From positions 372,001-436,000 of the forward strand of contig JADJSV010000002.1 in assembly GCA_016711505.1 (NCBI GenBank): a DNA stretch of 64,000 nucleotides. Reading direction: 5' to 3'. The notes under the pieces are model-generated. The model was not told where the DNA came from. It saw nothing but the letters and a program-made list of their open reading frames with translations, and did no database searches. How positions within the stretch are numbered: the first letter of the stretch is position 1; each line of letters begins with the position of its first letter. Both the position numbers and the translations under genes were made by a program. Shown one piece after another: positions 51,254-58,914 of this stretch. This DNA is from Bacteroidota bacterium (lineage in GTDB: Bacteria; Bacteroidota; Bacteroidia; AKYH767-A; 2013-40CM-41-45).

Positions 51254-52408
51254 ATGCCTTACATCCTCGACATAGCCACTGCTGTTCCTGAATATTCTGT
51301 CAGTAAAAATGAATTGGTGGAATTTTATTCTGATTCACTTGAAAAGAATTCTGCTGACCCTATTCGTAAAAAATTACGGATCATCAGTGAAAAAACACGG
51401 ATTGAGAATCGGTACAGTTGTATTCCTGATTTTAACGGAAAGAAAGCTGAACTATTTGTTGATGGAGTAATGAACCCTTCAGTTGAGAAACGCCTTGAAA
51501 TATTCAATGTGAAATCAGTTGCATTGGGAAAAACCGTTATCGAAAAAATTTTCAGGCAGACTGAAGTTAAGCCCGGACAGGTCACACATTTTATTACTGT
51601 TACTTGTACAGGAATTTCTGCGCCCGGACTTGAATTTTTATTAGCTGAAGATCTGGGCTTACTGCATACTGAAAAGCTGGGAATAAATTATCTTGGATGT
51701 TATGCAGCACTTAAGGCGCTGAAACATGCGCAGTACATTGCTAAAGCAGAACCGGAAGCATGTGTTTTAATTGTATGTGTTGAATTGTGTTCATTGCATT
51801 TCGTTCCTTCCGTAGAGGATGAGGATGTACTTGCAAATCTTCTTTTTGCAGATGGAGCTGCTGCTACCATTGTTTGTGGCGATCAGTTTAAACAGGAAAA
51901 GAAGTTGCCGGTACTTCACATTGATGATATCGGATCAGCATATATTCCGGGGACTATGGATCTTATGACCTGGAATGTTTCTTCTAATGCTTTCAGAATG
52001 TATCTGAGCAAACACATTGTTGATGCTATTGGTTCATCCATCGAACCTGTTGTTAAATCATTTCTGAAATGCGATCCGGAAGAAATTGATCTTTGGGCAA
52101 TACATCCGGGAGGAGTGAGAATAGTTGATGCTGTGCAGCAAAGTCTTTCTTTGTCGGATGTCGCTGTCCGGGATTCACTTAATGTCCTTTATCAATATGG
52201 AAACATGTCGTCACCAACAATATTATTTATTCTGAATGAAATGCTTTTGAAAATCAGAGATGAAAGTTCCGGTATAAGCAGAAAGATCTTTACATGTGCA
52301 TTTGGCCCGGGCTTAAATATTGAAATGCTCAAACTTTCTTCAACTTTACCGGAAGTCACAAGTAAAAACAGAAAAAGCATCAATGAGCTTTCGTCATCGG
52401 TCCGATAA
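51254..52408 (+). CDS. type III polyketide synthase (chalcone/stilbene synthase-like)
   Basis: A 384-residue homodimeric-type ketosynthase. The catalytic triad is visible: Cys149 in NYLGCYAALKAL, His284 in LWAIHPGG and Asn317 in YGNMSSPT. Additional family marks are TCTGISAPGLEF and LLFADGAAATIV. Such enzymes condense a fatty acyl-CoA or other starter with malonyl-CoA units to give resorcinols, pyrones or related phenolic lipids. The gene starts at the base after the UbiA stop and overlaps the methyltransferase start by 26 bases. The set resembles, in gene content, the actinobacterial srsABC phenolic-lipid operon, with a prenyltransferase added. Confidence 0.93.
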   Translation: MPYILDIATAVPEYSVSKNELVEFYSDSLEKNSADPIRKKLRIISEKTRIENRYSCIPDFNGKKAELFVDGVMNPSVEKRLEIFNVKSVALGKTVIEKIFRQTEVKPGQVTHFITVTCTGISAPGLEFLLAEDLGLLHTEKLGINYLGCYAALKALKHAQYIAKAEPEACVLIVCVELCSLHFVPSVEDEDVLANLLFADGAAATIVCGDQFKQEKKLPVLHIDDIGSAYIPGTMDLMTWNVSSNAFRMYLSKHIVDAIGSSIEPVVKSFLKCDPEEIDLWAIHPGGVRIVDAVQQSLSLSDVAVRDSLNVLYQYGNMSSPTILFILNEMLLKIRDESSGISRKIFTCAFGPGLNIEMLKLSSTLPEVTSKNRKSINELSSSVR

Positions 52409-53084
52409 GAAGGAGATCCTGGATAATGAAATGATTGAGACTTCAGAACTGGATCTTAATCTGAAGGAATTGAATACCATAAATAAATTACTTGGTGGTT
52501 ACAATGCAACTTTAGCAGGATTAAAAACCGTTTTCAGTAAAACAGACAAGCATGTTATAAATGTTCTGGACATTGGATTTGGAGGTGGTGATTCTATCAT
52601 GGTGATGGCTGAATTTGCAAAAGATCAAAAGCGAAATGTTTTCTTTTATGGAGTTGATCTGAAACCAGAGTGTGTTGCTTATGCGACGAAAAACCTGTCG
52701 GCGCTCATTAATAAAATCTTGATCTGCGATGATTACCGCAATCTTTCAGGTGAATTTCTTGATAAAATAGATGTAATTCATTGCAGTTTGTTTCTTCATC
52801 ATTTGAACGATGAAGAAATTGCAGCATTGTTTAAGTTTGCATTTCAAAATAAGTGTACCCTTCTGATAAACGATCTTCACCGGAACCCATTTGCATATTA
52901 CAGCATAAAACTTCTGACCGGATTCTTTTCACGATCAAGATTGGTCAAAAATGATGCTCCGTTGTCTGTGTTGAGAGGTTTCAAAAAAGATGAACTGAAA
53001 AAATTTGTCAACGATTCCGGATACACTGACTTTTCTGTAAAATGGATCTGGGCTTTCAGGTATTTAATTTATGCCGGCAAATGA
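52383..53084 (+). CDS. class I SAM-dependent methyltransferase
   Basis: A 233-residue enzyme from the ATG at 52383. SAM motif I is VLDIGFGGGD at residues 61-70, with an acidic residue at the end of strand 2 (YGVDLKPECV) and the post-motif segment DVIHCSLFLHHLNDEEI. The C-terminal region (SVLRGFKKDELKKFVNDSGY) is like that of phenolic or quinone methyltransferases. It overlaps the polyketide synthase gene, and its stop overlaps the FAD oxidoreductase start as ATGA, so all are translationally linked. It probably O- or C-methylates the polyketide ring. Confidence 0.88.
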   Translation: MSFRHRSDKKEILDNEMIETSELDLNLKELNTINKLLGGYNATLAGLKTVFSKTDKHVINVLDIGFGGGDSIMVMAEFAKDQKRNVFFYGVDLKPECVAYATKNLSALINKILICDDYRNLSGEFLDKIDVIHCSLFLHHLNDEEIAALFKFAFQNKCTLLINDLHRNPFAYYSIKLLTGFFSRSRLVKNDAPLSVLRGFKKDELKKFVNDSGYTDFSVKWIWAFRYLIYAGK

Positions 53085-54195
53085 AATATGATGTTGCAAT
53101 AATTGGCGGTGGATTGGCAGGACTTGCACTTGCCAATGATCTTGCAATGCGAGGACGGAAAGTAGTTGTTTTTGAAAAGGTAATTATCCCAGACACAAAG
53201 TATGTGGTGAATACATTTCAATGGAATCGCATTCGTATCTGTTGAAACTTTGTCCGGTATTAAACTCGATGAAATTGCCAGTGATAAAAAAATTTCTGCT
53301 TACAACTACCGGAGGTTCCGAATTTAAAACCGAACTTGATCTTGGCGGGTTTGGAATAAGCAGATATGTGCTTGAGAATTTGTTGTACACAAAAGCATTG
53401 GAAGCCGGAGTGAATGTAGTTGTCAATTCTAAGGTGTCTGCAGTTGTCAGGTCGGGAGTTGAGCAAGGAATGATTAAAACAGCAACCGGAGATTTCAATG
53501 CAAAACTTATCTGCAATTCTACCGGCAGGAAATCAAATTTTGAAGTGAAGTCTGTTGACCGTCAGCAAGCCGGGATCAATTATGTTGGGGTAAAGTATCA
53601 TGTAAAAACAGAAAGAGATTCAGCCCAGATTGGGATTCATAATTTTCCCGGCGGTTATTGCGGGATTTCAGAAATTGAAGATGGAAAATCCTGTTTATGT
53701 TACATAGTAAATTCCAAAAAATTACTTCAGGCAGGAAATTCAATTTCTGAAATGGAGAAAAAGTTTTTGTTCCGGAATAAAAACCTTGAAAAAATATTTC
53801 AGTCGGCAGAATTTGTTTTTGAAATTCCGGTAACGATCAGTGGAATTAATTTTAAAATAAAGAAATCGGCAGATGATGGAATTTTTTATCTGGGAGACTC
53901 AGCAGGAAGTATTTCACCGGTCACCGGCAATGGCATGAGTATGGCTCTTCGTTCAGCAAATTTTCTTGCAGGAGAATTTGATAATTATTTTCAAAATACG
54001 ATCACTGTGACGGAGTTGACTGATCGTTATAGAAATTTCTGGCGCAATCAATTTGAAAGCCGGATAAAATTCAGCAGATATCTTCAGAAATTTTCTGAAT
54101 ATCCTTTTAACAAAGGTGTAATTGCGCTCTTCAAAACTGTTCCGTCACTTGCAGCTAAGGTGATCAGGCTGACGCATGGAAACCATTTTAGTTAG
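53081..54195 (+). CDS. FAD-dependent oxidoreductase/hydroxylase (one-base frameshift)
   Basis: The N-terminus MKYDVAIIGGGLAGLALAND is a dinucleotide-binding fold ending in VVVFEK. The frame then shifts; restoring one G near 53180 yields FEKGNYPRHKVCGEYIS, a motif typical of the geranylgeranyl-reductase/UbiH-like flavoprotein group. The continuation has LDLGGFGISRYVLE and the FAD ribityl-binding segment FYLGDSAGSISPVTGNGMS. The reconstructed length, about 371 residues, is normal. With the polyketide synthase and methyltransferase it parallels SrsC-type ring hydroxylases, so it may oxidise a resorcinol to a quinone or hydroquinone. The gene converges on yihY with an 8-base overlap. Confidence 0.84.
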
Positions 54196-55116
54196 CTTCG
54201 ATTTCTTCTTCTTTTACTTTTAGGATCAGGACAGAGTAGTCATTTGGAATGATCTTCATTCCGTGTTTGTGCGCATACACTTTGGTAAATTCAGCACCGA
54301 AGTAAAGTATGATGGCAGAATAATAAACCCAGATCAGAATCAGAATTATTGATCCGGCTGCACCATAAATATCATCCTGGGCAGAGTTTCCAAGATAGGC
54401 ACCGATTGCAAATTTTCCTATCATAAATAAAAAGGCTGTGAATCCTGCACCTATTACACTGTCTTTCCACGCAATTTTTCCATCCGGAAGTGTTTTGAAA
54501 ATTACAGTAAAGAGTAAGGTGATAATCAGAAAAACCAAAAGTAAATTCATTGTGTAAAAAAGGTAGATCATGTCGACGGGAAATATTTTTTCCAGTCTGT
54601 TATTGAGCACATCCATCAGAGAGTTTACGATTAGTCCAACCATCAGTAAGAACCCTACTGATCCGATCATTGAAAAAGACATCAGTCTGTTCTTAAGAAA
54701 TTTGACAAGGCCTCTTTTTGGTTTAGCTTGATTCCCCATATATAATTTATTGAATCCTGAATTTCCACAAATACTCCGGAAGCACCGATAAGAAGAATAA
54801 CTGCGCTGAGTATTGTTGCAAAAGTACTTGCATGCGAAAGCTTGACATTTTTAATTGTCTCCTGGATCTGTAATGCAGCAGCATTGCCAACCAGGCCATT
54901 GATCTGTCCAAAAATTTCACCTCTTACGGCTTCTGCTCCGAAGAAGAACCCGCTCAGGCTTATTATGATGATAAGAAGAGGTGGAAGTGAAAATACAGTG
55001 TAGTAGGAGAGAGCTGCGGCAAGTTTTATTCCATTGTCGTCAATAAATTCATTGAAAGTTTCTTTGAGAACATGACCGGTCCCTTTCAGGGCCTTTATAA
55101 GTTTCATTGGTTTCAT
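54188..55116 (-). CDS. YihY/BrkB family membrane protein (one-base frameshift)
   Basis: Two overlapping minus-strand frames make one protein of about 309 residues. The N-terminal part has DDNGIKLAAALSYYTVFSLP, the conserved YihY start, and IQDSINYIWGIK; the C-terminal part resumes KPKRGLVKFLKNRLMSF and has GSIILILIWVYYSAIILYFGAEFTKVYA. Restoring one G near 54727 gives the expected IWGIKAKPKRGL. It has about six membrane helices. The family is widespread and its biochemical role is not settled. It forms a convergent pair with the FAD oxidoreductase and is 69 bp from the next minus-strand gene. Confidence 0.87.
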
Positions 55117-55185
55117 AAGAATGATGCAATAAATATAATGCTTCCTGTTTGTTTAAAAAATTAGAAATGAAGAAAAAAATCTTCC

Positions 55186-56013
55186 TTAGAATCGTGCAAG
55201 TGTTTTTGTAATGAATTTTCCCATTGCATGATTGAAGTCGTCAGGGTTTTCCAGATTGGATAAATGACCTGCATTTTCAATGATCACAACGGATGAGTTC
55301 TTTATGGATGTATTCAGAAATTCAGCTTTTGCAGGCGGAGTGATCGAATCTTCCTTGCCACAAATGATAAGAGTGAAATTGGAAATTTCTTTTAAGAAAA
55401 CGCATGCGTCGTTACGTGTTGCCAAGGCACTTAATGTTGATGTGATAGATTCCGGTGGAGTAGAAGTGATAACGGTTCTGATCTTTTCTACAAGTTCTGT
55501 ATTGGTGTCCAGGGTCTTTTTGCAGAAAAGATTTTTGACCGATGCATCAGCATATTCTTCTGTTCCATCGGTGTTTATTTTTTCAATACTCTGATATCGT
55601 TTTTCTTTTGATTCCGGAGTGTCAGCATTGCACTGAGTATCGGCAAGGATCAATCCTTCAAATCGTTCCGGATAACGGTGAACGGCATTCATTAAAATAT
55701 ATCCGCCCATTGACAATCCGCAAACAATTGCTTTCGGGATTTCCAGAGCATCCATCAATCCAATAAGATCATCAGCATATTGAACAATACTCGCATCATC
55801 ATCGCCCAACTCAGATTTACCGAATCCTCTTACATCATAAGTGATCACCCTGTGCCGTTCTCTTAAAAATTCTACCTGTGGTTGCCAAGTATCCTTATTA
55901 AACGGAAACCCATGAATGAATAAAATCGGTATAGCACTATCACCCGAATCATTATAACATACCCTGACGTTATTGACTTTAATGTAAATGTCGGTTCCTC
56001 TGATTAGTTCCAT
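55186..56013 (-). CDS. alpha/beta hydrolase
   Basis: A 275-residue protein from the ATG at 56013; an in-frame ATG at 56043 would add ten residues overlapping an AATTAC repeat. There is an oxyanion-hole region IPILFIHGFPFNKDTW and a nucleophile elbow GLSMGG with Ser101. The candidate acid is in ICGKEDSITPP, and the catalytic His is in NAGHLSNLENP. The VITYDVRGFGKS segment and overall length fit hydrolases related to 3-oxoadipate enol-lactonase and non-haem haloperoxidase-like esterases. The substrate is unknown. It is probably cytoplasmic. Confidence 0.88.
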   Translation of the reverse strand: MELIRGTDIYIKVNNVRVCYNDSGDSAIPILFIHGFPFNKDTWQPQVEFLRERHRVITYDVRGFGKSELGDDDASIVQYADDLIGLMDALEIPKAIVCGLSMGGYILMNAVHRYPERFEGLILADTQCNADTPESKEKRYQSIEKINTDGTEEYADASVKNLFCKKTLDTNTELVEKIRTVITSTPPESITSTLSALATRNDACVFLKEISNFTLIICGKEDSITPPAKAEFLNTSIKNSSVVIIENAGHLSNLENPDDFNHAMGKFITKTLARF

Positions 56014-56110
56014 TTTTTTGTTGTAATTAGTAATTAGCACCACTTACTTTTCTGCGAATATAACCATGAAATATAATGATTAACTCCAATCTTTTTATCA
56101 AATTAATTTT

Positions 56111-56220
56111 TTCATTCCACTTCATTCCACTTCATTCCACTTCATTCCACTTCATTCCACTTCATTCCACTTCATTCCACTTCATTCCACTTCATTCCAC
56201 TTCATTCCACTTCATTCCAC
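56111..56220. repeat. (TTCATTCCAC)x11 minisatellite
   Basis: Eleven perfect copies of a 10-bp unit, immediately 3' of the mlaD-like stop codon on the minus strand. They have no coding role: an 80-codon frame through them is just the repeat. The perfect identity suggests active slippage. Confidence 0.97.
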
Positions 56221-56226
56221 TTCATT

Positions 56227-56970
56227 TCATTTTTCATTCTTCTTCCTTTCCTCCAATTCCTTCTTCCTTTCCTCCGCTTCCTTCTTCTTCCGTTCAGCTT
56301 CTCTTGCTTTCTTGTTAAAATAGCCTCTCAACAAAAAGTTATGTTTGGCAGCTTCCATATTTTGATTCAGGCCCTGACTACTTTTCTTCAGGTTAAGCAT
56401 TGTTTGATTGAAATTTTCGGCAATCGTTGAATCCTGAATTAATCTGCCTAAGGTACCTTGTCCACTGTTTATTTTCATCATAATCTCTGCTAAAGATTCT
56501 GAAATTATTTCAGCATTTCCGGCAGTTACTTCCAGACTAGCCATGATTGCATCGGTTTCAACCGGCTCGATAGAACCAAGTTCCTGACCCTCAATAGCAG
56601 GACCTGCACTTGCACTTCCCTGTGTAATGATAAGCAATCTATCGCCAATTAATCCTTCTGAACCGATTGCAACTTCACAATCTTCTTTCAGGAATTGTTT
56701 GACTTCCTGACGGATGATCATATCCACTTTTACTGTAGAGTCATTTATGATCTTGATATTATCGACTGTTCCAACATTTATTCCTGAAAACCGAACGTTA
56801 TTTCCGACTTGCAATCCGCTTACATTGTAGAATGTGGAAGTCAGGTTAAAGACCGGATTGAATAGATTTTTTTGTCTGCCGATAATAAAAACAGCAATGA
56901 TGAACAACAATAATCCACCCATGATAAATAGACCGAGACGGATTTTAAATTTTTGAGAATGTGCTTCCAT
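56227..56970 (-). CDS. mlaD: MlaD-like MCE-domain protein
   Basis: A 247-residue protein with one N-terminal membrane helix (LGLFIMGGLLLFIIAVFIIG) and an MCE domain (VSGLQVGNNVRFSGINVGTV ... CEVAIGSEGLIGDRLLIITQG). A helical region follows, then a strongly charged Lys/Glu tail (KKKEAEERKKELEERKKNEK). It should be the periplasmic lipid-binding subunit of a phospholipid-trafficking ABC transporter with the two genes upstream. The stop is followed 6 bases later by the 10-bp minisatellite, and the purine-rich tail codons may be part of the same slippage-prone tract. Confidence 0.9.
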   Translation of the reverse strand: MEAHSQKFKIRLGLFIMGGLLLFIIAVFIIGRQKNLFNPVFNLTSTFYNVSGLQVGNNVRFSGINVGTVDNIKIINDSTVKVDMIIRQEVKQFLKEDCEVAIGSEGLIGDRLLIITQGSASAGPAIEGQELGSIEPVETDAIMASLEVTAGNAEIISESLAEIMMKINSGQGTLGRLIQDSTIAENFNQTMLNLKKSSQGLNQNMEAAKHNFLLRGYFNKKAREAERKKKEAEERKKELEERKKNEK

Positions 56971-56997
56971 AATTTATTTCGATTTTCTTTTTTTAAG

Positions 56998-57777
56998 TTA
57001 GTTGAAGAAGGATTTGATTAATTTATCGTCGGATGAAGTGAATTCTTCCGGACTTCCTTCTTTGTAAATTGTTCCGTCGTTTAGCATTACGATACGGTCA
57101 GCTGTGTTCAATGCACATTTAATGTCGTGAGTAATGATAATGGACGATGTTTTGTATTTTTCTTTTACTTCGTTGATAAGAACACTGATCTCATCTGAGG
57201 TAACCGGGTCGAGTCCGGTAGTTGGCTCATCGTAGAGCATGATCTGCGGATCTACAATGATCGTTCGGGCCAGACTGATTCGTTTCCGCATTCCACCTGA
57301 TAATTGCGAAGGCATTTTGTTTAATGCGTCAGCAAGTCCGACATTCTCTAATACTTCCAGAACTTTTGCATCGATCTGCTTTTCATCGAGATCTTTTTTA
57401 ATTCTTCGTAATGGAAATTCAAGATTTTGTTTTACAGTCATTGAATCGTATAAGGCTCCGCTTTGAAAGAGAAATCCGATCTTCTTTCTGATTTCAGCCA
57501 GACTTTTTTTATCTATTTCAAGCACGTTTTTCCCAAACACATTTATTTCACCGCTGTCTGAGGAAAGTAATCCAACGATAAGTTTTATGAGCACAGATTT
57601 TCCTGTCCCTGATTTACCCAGCACAACAAGATTCTCACCTGTTTTCAATTTCAGTGAAACATCTTTCAATACTTCTTGTGGGCCAAAAGACTTTTTCAGA
57701 TTTTTGATTTCAATAGCTGTGTCATTCGAACTCACCGGAGATTCTTCTTGATTCATATTTTTTTCTTCTGTTTTCAT
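56998..57777 (-). CDS. mlaF: MlaF-like ABC transporter ATPase
   Basis: A 259-residue ATPase. Walker A is GKSGTGKS at 54-61, followed by the Q-loop FLFQSGALYDSMTV, the signature LSGGMRKRISLAR, Walker B IMLYDEPTTGLDP and the H-loop IIITHDIKCA. LSGGMRKR is typical of MlaF-type importers. The ATG overlaps the MlaE stop (ATGA), and MlaD follows after 27 bases, so the order is E-F-D. It energises glycerophospholipid movement between the membranes. Confidence 0.94.
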   Translation of the reverse strand: MKTEEKNMNQEESPVSSNDTAIEIKNLKKSFGPQEVLKDVSLKLKTGENLVVLGKSGTGKSVLIKLIVGLLSSDSGEINVFGKNVLEIDKKSLAEIRKKIGFLFQSGALYDSMTVKQNLEFPLRRIKKDLDEKQIDAKVLEVLENVGLADALNKMPSQLSGGMRKRISLARTIIVDPQIMLYDEPTTGLDPVTSDEISVLINEVKEKYKTSSIIITHDIKCALNTADRIVMLNDGTIYKEGSPEEFTSSDDKLIKSFFN

Positions 57778-58562
57778 GACATCATTATATCAGTAATTTG
57801 TACTGCAATGACATCTACAACAATTACAAGCAATGACGATAATACGACAGCTGAATTTGCGGCAAGTCCAACACTTTCAGTTCCGCGACCGGCATTGTAT
57901 CCTTTATAACATCCGACAATTCCGATCACTGCACCAAAGAAGAATGATTTTACAACAGCTGGGAGGAAATCAATAAACTCAACATTTGCAAAAGCCTGAT
58001 TGAAGAAAAGTAATATCGTTACATCACCTTTAATATTTGCACCCAGCCAACTCCCGAATATTCCGAGTATATCGGCATAAAGAATAAGGATTGGGATCAT
58101 AAGTGTTGCAGCAAGTACTCTTGTTACAACCAGGAAGCGCATAGGATTCGTTGATGATACTTCCATCGCTTCGATCTGTTCAGTTACTTTCATGGAACCA
58201 AGTTCAGCACCCATACCTGAACCAATTTTTCCGGCGCAGATAAGAGCTGTGATCACCGGCCCCATTTCTCTGATGAGGGAAATAGCAACCATTCCGGGAA
58301 GCATTGACACTGCACCAAAATCTACAAGTACAGGCCTTGATTGAATGGTTAATACAAGTCCCATGATCAGACCTGTAATAGAAACAAGCGCCAATGATTT
58401 ATTTCCAATCTGAAAGCATTGACTCATGAATTCTTTGAACTCAAATTGACGCGAGAATGTCGCTTTTACAATTTGTGACATAAACAGAAAAGCATCAGCA
58501 ACATCGGAAAGAAATCCGCCAGCTTTTTCAATTTGAACTTTTTTAATTTTAGCTGTGATCAT
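57774..58562 (-). CDS. mlaE: MlaE-like ABC transporter permease
   Basis: A 262-residue inner-membrane permease with about five hydrophobic segments. Family segments include LVSITGLIMGLVLTIQS, REMGPVITALICAGKIGSG and MKVTEQIEAMEVSSTNPMRF, the coupling motif conserved in MlaE/YrbE proteins. It is the first gene of the minus-strand mlaEFD-like operon; the 352-bp region upstream should hold its promoter. There is no STAS-domain gene (MlaB) or MlaC gene adjacent, as is usual for the Bacteroidota version. Confidence 0.93.
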   Translation of the reverse strand: MITAKIKKVQIEKAGGFLSDVADAFLFMSQIVKATFSRQFEFKEFMSQCFQIGNKSLALVSITGLIMGLVLTIQSRPVLVDFGAVSMLPGMVAISLIREMGPVITALICAGKIGSGMGAELGSMKVTEQIEAMEVSSTNPMRFLVVTRVLAATLMIPILILYADILGIFGSWLGANIKGDVTILLFFNQAFANVEFIDFLPAVVKSFFFGAVIGIVGCYKGYNAGRGTESVGLAANSAVVLSSLLVIVVDVIAVQITDIMMS

Positions 58563-58914
58563 ATGGTGGGGAATATTGTATACAATTATCTCTTGAAATG
58601 AATGTTTACTGAGTACTCAAATGGACATATTGTCCAAATCAATGGGCTTTAGACTTGGCAGTAGACTCTGTTGTTTTAACTTGGCAATATCTAAGCCATG
58701 AAAAAATAAAGAGAGAAAATAAAATTGTGTGACGAATCCTGAAAAATATACATGCTAAATGCTAAAGAAAAAACAGGCAGTAGTGAATGGAAAAAATTTA
58801 ACACAGAGAAAGAGGAGAAAAAAAGGGAGAAATAAAGATCTTTATTTTCTCCCTTTTTTTCTCCTCTTTCTCTGTGTTAAAAAATTATTTATTGAAAAGT
58901 AAGTTAGTAGCAAA
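58563..58914. other. 352-bp intergenic region between smc and mlaE
   Basis: No gene is visible. It contains a long palindrome at 58797-58881 next to the smc stop, and AT-rich DNA near mlaE (around 58570-58610) likely to include the mla promoter. No convincing TAnnTTTG was identified. Confidence 0.55.
58797..58881. repeat. long near-perfect palindrome with TTAACAC ends
   Basis: TTTAACACAGAGAAAGAGG... at 58797-58836 pairs with the sequence up to 58881 (CCTCTTTCTCTGTGTTAAA) along about 40 bp with a single length mismatch and a 4-6 base centre (AGATCT). One strand is almost all purine in each arm. It sits just 3' of smc and may terminate its transcription; the ends match the TTAACAC/GTGTTAA of the palindrome at 18884-18999. 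Confidence 0.92.

Noticed and set aside
56076..56318. 80-residue plus-strand frame at the 10-bp minisatellite
   Set aside because: The product is a translation of the repeat and of the antisense of mlaD.
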